Of a stretch of DNA of 64,000 nt, positions 1-8,244 are shown one piece after another. How positions within the stretch are numbered: position 1 is the first letter of the stretch; each line of letters starts with the position of its first letter. The notes under the pieces are model-generated. The model saw only the letters and a program-made list of their open reading frames with translations. It was not told the DNA's origin and ran no database searches. The translations under genes were made by a program, and so were the position numbers. Origin of the DNA: an uncultured Arachnia sp. (GTDB lineage Bacteria > Actinomycetota > Actinomycetes > Propionibacteriales > Propionibacteriaceae); the NCBI GenBank assembly GCA_947493705.1, contig CANLSH010000003.1, forward strand, positions 1 through 64,000, read 5' to 3'.

Positions 1-197
1 GAGTGGGCTGCCTGCGGCGGTGTCGAAATAGCTCTGGTGATTGAGTGGGCTGCCTGCGGCGGTGTCGAAATAGCTCTACTGTTGAGTAGGCCGCCTGCGG
101 CCGTGTCGAAATAGCTCTGCTGATTGAGTAGGCCGCCTGCGGCCGTGTCGAAATAGCTCTGCTGATTGAGTAGGCCGCCTGCGGCCGTGTCGAAATC
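1..197. repeat. Five tandem 42-bp palindromic repeats
   Basis: Units begin at 1, 43, 84, 126 and 168 and are 41-42 bp long. Each has a core GGCCGCctGCGGCC (units 3-5) or a close variant (units 1-2), a perfect short hairpin in the later copies, followed by GTGTCGAAATAGCTCT. The array probably continues left of the window. The last unit degenerates after GTGTCGAAAT. No coding potential is evident up to the mnmA start at 317, so the first 316 bases hold only this array and the mnmA upstream region. Confidence 0.9.
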
Positions 198-316
198 CCC
201 CTCGCCGCCGGTGGTTGCCGGACATCAAGCCCAGCCCATGAGTGAGGAGTTTCGGTGTCTTGGAACGGGTCGCGTAGCATCGACACGTTGGTTTTTCCGA
301 GGGAGAGTGTTTTCAG

Positions 317-1387
317 GTGCGCGTACTGGCAGCCATGAGTGGCGGCGTGGATTCAGCGGTGGCCGCCGCCCGGTTGGTGGCTGCGGGGCACGATGTGACG
401 GGCGTGCACCTCGCTCTGTCGAAGAACCCGCAGAGTTACCGCACCGGCGCCCGCGGATGCTGCTCGCTGGAGGACAGTCATGACGCCCGTCGCGCTGCGG
501 ATCTTCTCGACATCCCTTTCTATGTCTGGGACTTCGCACAGGAGTTCCAGGAGGAGGTGGTGGACGATTTCGTGGAGGAGTATCGCGCCGGCCGTACCCC
601 CAACCCATGTCTGAAGTGCAACGAGAAGATCAAGTTCGCGGCGGTGCTGGACAGGGGACTGGCGCTCGGTTTCGATGCGGTGGCCACCGGGCACTATGCA
701 CGTCTCGTGGAGGGCCCCGACGGTGTTGAACTGCACCGCGCCGTCGACCCCGAGAAGGACCAGTCCTACGTCCTGGGCGTCCTGACGCAGACCCAGCTGC
801 GTCACTCCCTGTTCCCACTCGCAGAAACGCCGAAGACCGAGGTGCGAGCAGAGGCCGAAGCGCTGGGACTGGCCGTGGCCAAGAAGCCCGACAGTCACGA
901 CATCTGTTTCATCCCCGACGGCGACACCCAGGGTTTCCTCTCCCGCTACCTCGGTGAGGAACCCGGTGACATCGTTGACTCCGAGGGGGTCACGCTCGGC
1001 ATCCATCATGGAAGTCACAACTTCACCGTCGGCCAGCGCAAGGGACTGGATCTGAAGATTCCTGCTCCCAACGGCGAGGCGCGTTACGTGCTGAAGATTG
1101 AACCTGTCAACAACACGGTCGTGGTGGGTGCTCGCGAGGATCTGAAGGTGCGGACGTTCCGTGGTATCCGGCCCAGCTGGACACAGCACCCCATCGAGGG
1201 TCCGTGGCGAGGGCAGGCGCAGTACCGGGCACATGGAGCACCCATGGATGCGACCATAACTCTGCGAGGCAGCGAACTGCTCGTGGAGTTGGATCGCGAG
1301 GCCTCCGGCGTCGCACCGGGCCAGAGTGTCGTGGTCTTCGACGGTGACCGCGTGGTCGGGTCAGCCACCATCAGTGAAGCCCACTGA
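317..1387 (+). CDS. mnmA: tRNA-specific 2-thiouridylase MnmA
   Basis: MnmA adenylates and thiolates U34 in the anticodon of Lys, Glu and Gln tRNAs, taking sulfur from the cysteine desulfurase relay; it is cytosolic. The 356-residue product has the PP-loop motif SGGVDS at residues 8-13, the [14 protein letters not shown] region with the family catalytic Cys at residue 101, and the second active Cys in HDICFIPDG. The GTG start gives [10 protein letters not shown], the normal N terminus. The length is typical. The stop overlaps the next start (ATGA at 1387), so the two genes are translationally coupled. In many actinomycetes this gene lies just upstream of a MetE-like gene and ligA. Confidence 0.96.
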   Translation: MRVLAAMSGGVDSAVAAARLVAAGHDVTGVHLALSKNPQSYRTGARGCCSLEDSHDARRAADLLDIPFYVWDFAQEFQEEVVDDFVEEYRAGRTPNPCLKCNEKIKFAAVLDRGLALGFDAVATGHYARLVEGPDGVELHRAVDPEKDQSYVLGVLTQTQLRHSLFPLAETPKTEVRAEAEALGLAVAKKPDSHDICFIPDGDTQGFLSRYLGEEPGDIVDSEGVTLGIHHGSHNFTVGQRKGLDLKIPAPNGEARYVLKIEPVNNTVVVGAREDLKVRTFRGIRPSWTQHPIEGPWRGQAQYRAHGAPMDATITLRGSELLVELDREASGVAPGQSVVVFDGDRVVGSATISEAH

Positions 1388-2367
1388 TGCGGATCACGGC
1401 TGCGGGCTCCCTGCCCGGCACGGAGTTCCGTGGTGCGCTCGGTGCCGTGTCCGAGGTGCTCGCCGACATCCTGGCTTTGCCGGAGTTGCCGCAGCGCGGC
1501 GTCGGATCCCAGTTGGTGGGCCGGGCACTGGGGCTGATCGACGGTCTGGATTTCGACCTGCAGCCTGCCGGGTGGCGTCTCACGAGCGGCTCCGGGGCGG
1601 ACCATCGCCGCGCGCGCTCACAGTGGCGTTTCGACTTGGATGACACAGAAGAACTGCTTCAGGGCTTCAGAGGAGTACTCAAGGTGGCGGTGGCCGGTCC
1701 CTGGACGTTGGCCGCCTCCGTGGAGCGGCCTTCGGGAGACCGGCTCCTTGCAGACCATGGCGCCCGGCGAGAACTGGCCCAGGCTCTGGCTGAGGGGGTA
1801 GCGCTGCTGTTGGCCGACCTCTCCGCGCGTCTGCCGGAGGCAACTCTTCGTCTGCAGGTGGATGAGCCCATGGTGGTGGCCGTCGCAGAGGGCGGCGTGC
1901 CAACTGCCAGCGGCTTCTCGCGCCATCGTCGAGTTCACGCACCGGAACTCAGCAGCGCTCTGGAGATGTTCACCTCGCTGGAGTCAACGGCCGTCCTGCA
2001 CTGTTGTGCAGCGGGGCAGTGGCTGTCGCTCGCGCGCAGCTCCCGCTTCACCGCCGCGTCCATCGATCTGCGGCTCTTCGAGGAACCCCGGAGCCGCGAC
2101 GATGTCGGTCAATGGATTGCCGGCGGCAACTCGGCGGTGGTAGGAGTGGTCGACAGCTCGAGCCCCAGCGTCCAGCCTGCGGATCAGCTCGTGACACGCG
2201 CACTTGATTTCCTGCGTCCCATGGGACTCGACCCGGACATGCTCCGCCATCAGGTGGTGCTCGGCACCTCGTGCGGGCTGGCAGGATGGGCGCTGCGCGA
2301 TGTTGTGCCGCAACTGGAGCAGTTGCGTCGCTCCGGTGAGCTCCTCGATGAACAGCTGGTTCGCTGA
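1387..2367 (+). CDS. MetE-like (cobalamin-independent methionine synthase family) protein
   Basis: This is a 326-residue protein of the UROD/MetE-like superfamily, equivalent to the C-terminal catalytic half of MetE. Candidate zinc ligands are visible: H205-C206-C207 in AVLHCCA and C296 in GTSCGLAG, matching the His/Cys and final Cys of MetE. The N-terminal folate half of full MetE is absent. Such half-length proteins sit beside mnmA throughout the actinomycetes; their substrate is not settled, and a role in methyl transfer to a thiol is inferred. It starts in the stop codon of mnmA. Confidence 0.85.
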   Translation: MRITAAGSLPGTEFRGALGAVSEVLADILALPELPQRGVGSQLVGRALGLIDGLDFDLQPAGWRLTSGSGADHRRARSQWRFDLDDTEELLQGFRGVLKVAVAGPWTLAASVERPSGDRLLADHGARRELAQALAEGVALLLADLSARLPEATLRLQVDEPMVVAVAEGGVPTASGFSRHRRVHAPELSSALEMFTSLESTAVLHCCAAGQWLSLARSSRFTAASIDLRLFEEPRSRDDVGQWIAGGNSAVVGVVDSSSPSVQPADQLVTRALDFLRPMGLDPDMLRHQVVLGTSCGLAGWALRDVVPQLEQLRRSGELLDEQLVR

Positions 2368-2391
2368 CCCACGTCGCCACGATCGCCTCGC

Positions 2392-2397
2392 TAGACT
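2392..2397 (+). promoter_or_regulatory. -10 box of a leaderless promoter
   Basis: TAGACT is followed by six bases and then the GTG at 2404, the spacing expected when transcription begins at the start codon. No ribosome binding site precedes this GTG. Confidence 0.5.
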
Positions 2398-2403
2398 CTT
2401 GGT

Positions 2404-2666
2404 GTGCGCGTATTCACGGACCTGAACCTGAATGGCAAGAGCCCCATGCGTGCGCAACCACGCGTCGGTGACTGGGGCCCGGAGAAGGTCCCGAGCACCC
2501 GTTTCAAGAAGTGGCAGCGCGTCCTGGTACCCATCGTCGCGGTGCTGCTCGCCGTCGGGGTGTTCTTCCTGGGGCGCATGTTCTACCTCGCGCTCACCGA
2601 ACCACAGGCGAGCAGTAGTGTGGCGCAGCACCGTAATGTCGAGATCGACGCCAGTTACGCGCTGGC
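2404..2666 (+). pseudogene. Truncated membrane-protein gene at the edge of the nan cluster
   Basis: A reading frame opens at GTG 2404 behind a good -10 box and codes for a soluble stretch of about 40 residues, one clear membrane segment (VLVPIVAVLLAVGVFFLG, roughly residues 41-58) and about 30 more residues. It then runs into sequence antisense to nanE, where the translation loses protein character before stopping at 2887-2889. The native 3' end therefore appears lost where the nan cluster begins. I do not recognise the family. It could instead be a small intact protein whose tail overlaps nanE. Confidence 0.5.
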
Positions 2667-3347
2667 TCAAGCCCCCTTGACAGCCTCCGCGAACCAGCCG
2701 GTGATCGTGGATGGATGGGTGATGGCGGTGCCGACGCACACGGCGTGGGCGCCGAGGCGCATGACGGCGACAGCGTGCTCCAGGGTGTGGACACGGCCCT
2801 CGACCACGACGGGCTTGGTGCACGCTGCGATGGCCTGCTCAGCGAACTCGAAATCGGGGCCCACTGTCTTTGCCCGGTCCCCGGTGTAGCCGCCGAGCGT
2901 GGTGCCGATGATGTCTGCGCCATCGCCTTCCGCACGGACGCAGTCCTCGACGGATCCGCAGTCAGCCATCACGAGGACGTCGGGATGCTTGTCTTTCAGC
3001 CCCGCGACCACAGCAGCGAAGGTGAGGCCGTCGGGACGCGGACGTGAAGTGGCGTCAATGGCCACAATCTTCGCGCCAGCTTCCGCGCAGGCGAACGCGA
3101 GTTCCAGCGTGGGAGTGATGTAGACCCCCTCGGCCCCCTCCTTAACGAGGCCGATGACGGGTACGTCGAGGACGGCAGCAGTGGCTCGGATGTCGTCAAG
3201 CCCCTGCACGCGAATGGCTGCCGCGCCGCCGGTGACGCAGGCCTGCGCCACCTGGGATATGGTGCGCGGATCGCGCATCGGCTCGCCGGGGTAAGCCTGG
3301 CAGGACACGATGAGTCGGCCTGCCAGGGCATCGATGAGCGCGGTCAT
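2667..3347 (-). CDS. nanE: N-acetylmannosamine-6-phosphate 2-epimerase NanE
   Basis: NanE converts ManNAc-6-phosphate to GlcNAc-6-phosphate in the cytosol, the step after NanA and a ManNAc kinase. The 226-residue TIM-barrel protein shows family motifs: LIVSCQAYPGEPM near the N terminus, VIGLVKE, IVAIDATSRPRP, VLVMADCGS, IIGTTLGGYT and VVVEGRVHT. The length is normal. Its ATG overlaps the nanA stop (ATGA), making it the last gene of the nan operon. No nanK, nagA or nagB is present in the window, so the pathway must be completed elsewhere. Confidence 0.93.
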   Translation of the reverse strand: MTALIDALAGRLIVSCQAYPGEPMRDPRTISQVAQACVTGGAAAIRVQGLDDIRATAAVLDVPVIGLVKEGAEGVYITPTLELAFACAEAGAKIVAIDATSRPRPDGLTFAAVVAGLKDKHPDVLVMADCGSVEDCVRAEGDGADIIGTTLGGYTGDRAKTVGPDFEFAEQAIAACTKPVVVEGRVHTLEHAVAVMRLGAHAVCVGTAITHPSTITGWFAEAVKGA

Positions 3348-4264
3348 GTGAGCAGGCCCGTGCTGACCAACACCTCACGGACGGAGGAGATGTCCTCGTC
3401 GGTGAAGTCAGCCAGCGGCCGGGGTTGGGTGGGGCTCTCGATGATGCCGAGGAGGTTCATGGCAATCTTGAAGGCTCCCACACCTGTGCCGTCACCGCCA
3501 CGGCCCTGGGGCTTCAGCACGGTGATGAACTCCGCATTGATCTCGTTCTGGATGGCGACGGCATGCTCCCATTTGCCGTCGACGCAGGCATCCCACAGGG
3601 CGCGATAGCGAGCCGGATCCACGTTGGCAAAGCCGGGCACCATGCCGTCCGCCCCGATGAGCATCATGGCCTCGTTGACCATCTCATGGCCGGTGAACAG
3701 GGTCAGGGGTGACCCGGCAGCGCGGTTGAGAGTGATCAACCGCCGGAACTCGACATCATTGCCGGAGGAATCCTTGACACCGGCCAGTACACCCTCGGAG
3801 CCGAGTTCAACCATCATTTCGGGCGGCAGTTTGCACCCACCGAGACGGACAGGGATGTCGTAGGCGAAGACGGGCACATCGACGGCGGCGGCAATCATGC
3901 GGAAGTGCTCGGCGATCTCCGACATCGCGTTGAGGGCGTAGATGGGGGCGGTGACGACTATGCCGGTGGCACCAGCCTCCACGGCGCGATGCGCCTGCTG
4001 TATGACACGCGGAGCCGTCTGCTCCATGCAGCCCACCAGCAACGGCACCCGGCCGTTTGCGCGGGCGGCGATGGCTGAGGTGACGGCAACGCGCTGCTCA
4101 TCGGTGAGGTAGGCCACTTCACCGGTGGAGCCGAGCACGAAGAGGCCATGCATCCCACCGTCGATGAGGTGATCCACCACTTTGTCCAGCGATGCGAAGT
4201 CGATGTCACCGCCCGCAGTGAAGGGTGTGACCACCGGGGGGAAGATGCCGACGAACGGGTTCAT
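3344..4264 (-). CDS. nanA: N-acetylneuraminate lyase (DHDPS/NAL family)
   Basis: The 306-residue (alpha/beta)8 aldolase has the family GSTGE motif (FVLGSTGEVAYLT), the catalytic Tyr in FAYDIP and the Schiff-base Lys in AGVKDSSG. The family also contains dihydrodipicolinate synthases and keto-sugar aldolases, so residues alone do not fix the substrate. The neighbouring nanE and the peptide-type ABC transporter make sialic acid cleavage to ManNAc and pyruvate the best call. It starts within the stop of the upstream ATPase gene (ATGA) and its own stop overlaps nanE. Confidence 0.88.
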   Translation of the reverse strand: MNPFVGIFPPVVTPFTAGGDIDFASLDKVVDHLIDGGMHGLFVLGSTGEVAYLTDEQRVAVTSAIAARANGRVPLLVGCMEQTAPRVIQQAHRAVEAGATGIVVTAPIYALNAMSEIAEHFRMIAAAVDVPVFAYDIPVRLGGCKLPPEMMVELGSEGVLAGVKDSSGNDVEFRRLITLNRAAGSPLTLFTGHEMVNEAMMLIGADGMVPGFANVDPARYRALWDACVDGKWEHAVAIQNEINAEFITVLKPQGRGGDGTGVGAFKIAMNLLGIIESPTQPRPLADFTDEDISSVREVLVSTGLLT

Positions 4265-5070
4265 GCTGATGGCTCCTTGAGCAGGGATGGCACTGCGGAC
4301 AGCAGTGTGGCGGTGTAGGGGTCCTTGGGATTGTTGAAGATCTGGTGGGTGGGACCCATCTCAACCATCTTCCCGAAGTACATGACGCCAATGCGGTCCG
4401 AGACGAACCGCACGGTGTTGATGTCGTGGCTGATGAACACCAGCCCCAGGCCGAGGCGTTCCTTGAGGTCGCTCAGCAGGTTCAGGACCTGTGCCCGGAC
4501 TGACACGTCCAGCGCTGAGGTGGGCTCATCGGCGATGATGACGTCGGGCTCCAGCGTCAGGGCACGCGCAATGGCGACGCGCTGACGCTGGCCGCCTGAA
4601 ATCTGACGGGGAAGCACATTGAGCGCCGACTGCGGCAGACCCACCAGGTCCAACAGTTCTTTGACCTTCTCCAAGCGGCCAGCCGGGTCGCTGAGACCGT
4701 GGACACGGTAGGGGTCCATGAGGGTTTCGCGCACCGACATCCGGGGGTTGAGTGCCGTCGCCGGATCCTGGAAGACCACGGAGACGGCCCGGCCCAGCTT
4801 GCGTCGCTCGGCATAGGAATTCTCCACCTTCTCGCCCCTGAAGAGGACCTCACCGTCGGTGACGGGCTGCAGACCCACCATGACCCGTGCGGTGGTGGAC
4901 TTGCCACAACCGGACTCACCCACGATCCCTACGGTCTCACCGCGTGAAACGCTGAGGCTCACGTCGTTGACGGCATGCACTTTGTCCGGACGGAAGAGCT
5001 TGCCCGTGCGTGCCTTGTGCACCACGTGCACATTGCGCAATTCGATGACTGGTGGCTCAGTCTCAGACAT
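4261..5070 (-). CDS. ABC transporter ATPase, oligopeptide type (second ATPase)
   Basis: This is a DppF/OppF-type ATPase of 269 residues that powers import through the adjacent permeases. It has Walker A GESGCGKST, the signature ISGGQRQRV, Walker B DVIIADEPTSALD and the switch His in FISHDI. I chose the ATG at 5070 (MSETEPPVIEL), which overlaps the end of the upstream permease-ATPase gene by 8 bases; the longer frame to 5097 adds residues unlike the family. The nan gene context suggests the cargo is sialic acid, as in SatABCD-type transporters. Confidence 0.9.
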   Translation of the reverse strand: MSETEPPVIELRNVHVVHKARTGKLFRPDKVHAVNDVSLSVSRGETVGIVGESGCGKSTTARVMVGLQPVTDGEVLFRGEKVENSYAERRKLGRAVSVVFQDPATALNPRMSVRETLMDPYRVHGLSDPAGRLEKVKELLDLVGLPQSALNVLPRQISGGQRQRVAIARALTLEPDVIIADEPTSALDVSVRAQVLNLLSDLKERLGLGLVFISHDINTVRFVSDRIGVMYFGKMVEMGPTHQIFNNPKDPYTATLLSAVPSLLKEPSA

Positions 5071-7144
5071 GCTCTGCCTCCTTCGCGAGGGCTTCACGCA
5101 GCTCGGGTGTGCTGGCGTACACGTGGTCGGACCCGTCCACCGTCAGCAGTTCAGGACGGGTGGTGAGACCGATGTCCGGGTGGGACGAGCGGGGTGCGAA
5201 CCTGTCGCCCGCCACGAACTCTCGCGGTGAAGGGACCGTGCCGGGCACTTGGTGCAGCCGGTCGGCGCCTTCCTCGATGGAGAGCACCGCGCCCAGGAGG
5301 CCACGGGTGTACTCGTGGCGAGGATCGGACAGCAGGTTCGTGGTCGAGGCCTGCTCCACCACCTGGCCCGCGTACATGACGGTGATCCTGTGCGCCACTT
5401 CGGCCACCAACGCCAGGTCGTGGCTCACGAAAACCATCGCGAACCCCAGCTTGTTGCGGAGTTCATTCAGGAGATCAATGACCTGTGCCTGCACCGTGAC
5501 ATCCAGTGCTGTGGTGGGTTCGTCGGCGATCATGAGTCGCGGATTTCGGGTGAGCGCCATGGCGATGAGCACACGCTGTCGTTGTCCACCCGAGAGCTCG
5601 TGCGGGTAGGACTTCAGGGTGCGGACCGGGTCCAGACCCACCAAGTCCATGAGATCTTCGGCGGTGCGTTGCCCACCGCGTTTGGTGAGTTGCTTCATCT
5701 GAGCGCTGATCAGCATGGACGGGTTCAGGGAACTGAGTGCGTCCTGATAGATCATGGCCATCTCGTGACCTCGCAGCGCATTGCGCTCCTTGGGGTTCAA
5801 GGTCAGGAGGTCCACGCCGTCGAACATGATCTGGCCTGTGATCTTTGCGGTGCTGGGCAGCAACCCCATGATGGCCATCGAGGTGATCGATTTGCCACAA
5901 CCGGACTCACCCACCAGACCCATCGTCTCGTGCGGACGGACGGTGAAGGAGACGTTGTCGACGATGGAAACATCGCCGTGTGCGCCCGGGAAGGCGATAC
6001 TCAGGTTGATGACCTCGAGCAGAGGTTCAACATCCGGGTCTTCCATGACGAGGCGGTCGGTGCGCTGGAGTTCAGAGGCCCTGAGGTTCGCCAGCTTCTT
6101 CTTCAACGATTCTGCCTGGGAGGTGTGGCTGCGAGCGATACCACCGGCTGCCTTCTCACCGCGCATGGCGGCCTCATCGGCCTCCACATCGACCTTCACC
6201 TTCACCCTGGGGGATGCCATGGCGTCGGTGAGGCCTTCGGAGAGAATGTTGAGGCACAGAGTGGTGATCAGAATGAACAGGCCCGGGAAAAAAGTGGCCC
6301 ACCAGTGACCTGAGAGCAGGAGGGCCTTACCCTCGGAGAGCATATTGCCCCATGTCGGCGTGTTCACGGGGCTGATGCCGGTGCCGATGAAGGACAGCGA
6401 AGCCTCGAAGACGATGGCATCGGCCACGAGCACGGTGGCGAACACCATGATGGGTGCCAGACAGTTGCGGGCCACGTGCTTGACGAGGATCCACCAAGTG
6501 CGGGCTCCCATGACCTTGGACGCGGCCACGTAGTCCTCACCGAATTGGGACAGGACGTTGGCGCGCACCACTCGGGTCAGTTGTGGCACGTAGAGGAAGG
6601 CGATGGAGGCGATCACCACGGGCAGCATCGGCAATCGGGTGGCGAGTGCAGAGACGAGCACCGCGGCCAGCGCAATACCCGGAAAGCTCATGATGACGTC
6701 CAGGACGCGCATCAGGACTTCTGCGACCCACTTGCGGGCGGTGGCTGCGATTGAGCCGAGCACAGCCGCCACTATCAGAGCGATGCCCGTGGCGCTCAGG
6801 CCGACGATGAGCGAGACCCGCGCGCCGAAGATGACGCGGGAGGCGATGTCGCGACCTTTGGCATCGGTCCCGAACCAGAACTCGCCCTCGGGGGGGATGG
6901 AGCTGTCGGGCAGCAGCTGCGTGCCCACCCCATCGATCTCGATCTCGGTGTAGACGATCTTGTCCTCAGGCACGAGGCCGGATGCGCCGGGGGCGTAGGG
7001 GGCGATGAGCGGAGCAAAGATGGCCATCAGGACCACGATTCCCACCACGACCAGCGCTATCCGGGAACCTATGGGGAGCACCTTCAGCGACGGGAGGCGG
7101 AGCCCCGGGGTCTGGAGCTTGGTCTTGGATTCTGAAGAGAGCAT
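5063..7144 (-). CDS. Fused ABC permease-ATPase (DppC-DppD), sialic-acid type
   Basis: This 693-residue protein joins two transporter subunits. Residues about 1-310 form a DppC-type inner-membrane permease: an N-terminal membrane segment (IALVVVGIVVLMAIFAPLIA), the FWFGTDAKGRDI motif and further membrane spans. A polar linker of about 55 residues follows. Residues about 365-693 are an ATPase with Walker A GESGCGKSIT, signature LSGGQRQRV, Walker B LMIADEPTTALD and the FVSHD switch. The ATG at 7144 overlaps the dppB-type stop (ATGA); the longer frame to 7645 is the shadow of that gene. Such fusions are known in actinomycetes. Confidence 0.9.
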   Translation of the reverse strand: MLSSESKTKLQTPGLRLPSLKVLPIGSRIALVVVGIVVLMAIFAPLIAPYAPGASGLVPEDKIVYTEIEIDGVGTQLLPDSSIPPEGEFWFGTDAKGRDIASRVIFGARVSLIVGLSATGIALIVAAVLGSIAATARKWVAEVLMRVLDVIMSFPGIALAAVLVSALATRLPMLPVVIASIAFLYVPQLTRVVRANVLSQFGEDYVAASKVMGARTWWILVKHVARNCLAPIMVFATVLVADAIVFEASLSFIGTGISPVNTPTWGNMLSEGKALLLSGHWWATFFPGLFILITTLCLNILSEGLTDAMASPRVKVKVDVEADEAAMRGEKAAGGIARSHTSQAESLKKKLANLRASELQRTDRLVMEDPDVEPLLEVINLSIAFPGAHGDVSIVDNVSFTVRPHETMGLVGESGCGKSITSMAIMGLLPSTAKITGQIMFDGVDLLTLNPKERNALRGHEMAMIYQDALSSLNPSMLISAQMKQLTKRGGQRTAEDLMDLVGLDPVRTLKSYPHELSGGQRQRVLIAMALTRNPRLMIADEPTTALDVTVQAQVIDLLNELRNKLGFAMVFVSHDLALVAEVAHRITVMYAGQVVEQASTTNLLSDPRHEYTRGLLGAVLSIEEGADRLHQVPGTVPSPREFVAGDRFAPRSSHPDIGLTTRPELLTVDGSDHVYASTPELREALAKEAEHV

Positions 7145-8109
7145 CAGACGCTCCTGATCCGTGGGTTGACGAGGACGTAGAGGATGTCCACGATCATGTT
7201 GATGAAGATGAAGGCTATGGCGACGGTCACGGTGACCCCTTGGACGATGTTGACGTCGTTGCGGGTAATGCCCTGAAAGATCAGTTGTCCCATTCCCTGG
7301 ATGTTGAAGATCATTTCGATGACGACGGCGCCGCCCATCAGGTAGCCGACGCGCAGGCCGAGCACAGTGATGGGTGTGATCAGTGCGTTGCGCAAGACGT
7401 TGCGGCCGATGACCACAGGTTTGGGAATGCCGGCACCAATGGCGGTGCGAACATAATCGCGGTCCAGCTCTTCCACCATGGCAGTACGGACGACGCGTGT
7501 CAGGGAGCCGGCAACGGGTACGGCGAGCGCAACCACCGGCAGAAACACCTGGTCCACGTACGCCTGGGGATTGTCGAAGAATGAGACCCAGTCGGTGACA
7601 ACTGCAGGGAAGAGCCCGGCACCCCCCGGCACGTTGCCGAGCCATTGAATCAGCAGGAGCGCCAGCCAGAAGGACGGCGTCGCAAGGCTGGCGATGGAGA
7701 ACACGCGGATGGACTGATCAGGCCACTTGTCGCGGTACAGCGCTCCGAGAACGCCGAGCAGAGTGGCGATGATGATGGCGAGGAAGAGACCGAGGAAGGT
7801 CAACTGCAATGTGATGGGGAAGGCAGTAGCCACCAGGTCAGCGATCGGTACACCCACGAAGGAGGTGCCGAGGTCTCCCTGCACCAAGCCGGTGAGGTAG
7901 TCCCAGAAGCGCACGAGAAGTGGATCATTGAGGTTGTTGGCTTCGCGGTAGATCTCGAGGGCCTCTGCGCTGGCGGATTCGCCCAACGCGAGCCGGGCGG
8001 GATCTGCGCTGGAGAACGACATGACGACGATTACCAGCAATGTCACGCCAAAAACCATGATCGGCAACGCTATGAGGCGTCGTCCGAGGAGCCGGATGAG
8101 GTTGGACAA
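7144..8109 (-). CDS. ABC transporter permease, DppB type
   Basis: This is an inner-membrane permease of 321 residues. It has an N-terminal span (LIALPIMVFGVTLLVIVVMS), the polar segment typical of DppB (LNDPLLVRFWDYLTGLVQGDLGTSFVG), and about five later spans including the cytoplasmic EAA-type loop (RTAMVEELDRDYVRTAIGAG). It pairs with the fused permease-ATPase, with which it overlaps by ATGA. The binding-protein gene lies upstream across a 135-base gap holding a strong hairpin. Confidence 0.92.
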   Translation of the reverse strand: MSNLIRLLGRRLIALPIMVFGVTLLVIVVMSFSSADPARLALGESASAEALEIYREANNLNDPLLVRFWDYLTGLVQGDLGTSFVGVPIADLVATAFPITLQLTFLGLFLAIIIATLLGVLGALYRDKWPDQSIRVFSIASLATPSFWLALLLIQWLGNVPGGAGLFPAVVTDWVSFFDNPQAYVDQVFLPVVALAVPVAGSLTRVVRTAMVEELDRDYVRTAIGAGIPKPVVIGRNVLRNALITPITVLGLRVGYLMGGAVVIEMIFNIQGMGQLIFQGITRNDVNIVQGVTVTVAIAFIFINMIVDILYVLVNPRIRSV

Positions 8110-8197
8110 GACGGTTGCTCCTTCGCACTCGTCATTCCCCGGGGGAGGGGGTTACAACTTGGATGGTAGCTATTCCAGATCGTCACGGATGGGTTGA

Positions 8198-8229
8198 GCG
8201 GGGATTGCTGGGGGGCACACAATCCCCGC
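8198..8229 (-). terminator. Intercistronic hairpin after the binding-protein gene
   Basis: A perfect 10-bp stem (GCGGGGATTG at 8198-8207 pairing with CAATCCCCGC at 8220-8229) with a 12-base loop lies between the binding-protein stop and the permease start. No T-tract follows. It may act as an attenuator or as an mRNA-stabilising structure giving more binding protein than permease, a common arrangement in ABC operons. Confidence 0.65.
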
Positions 8230-8244
8230 CCAAGTGTTTTTCGA

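Noticed and set aside
1-197. CRISPR array
   Set aside because: Units are contiguous with no unique spacers, and no cas gene is near.
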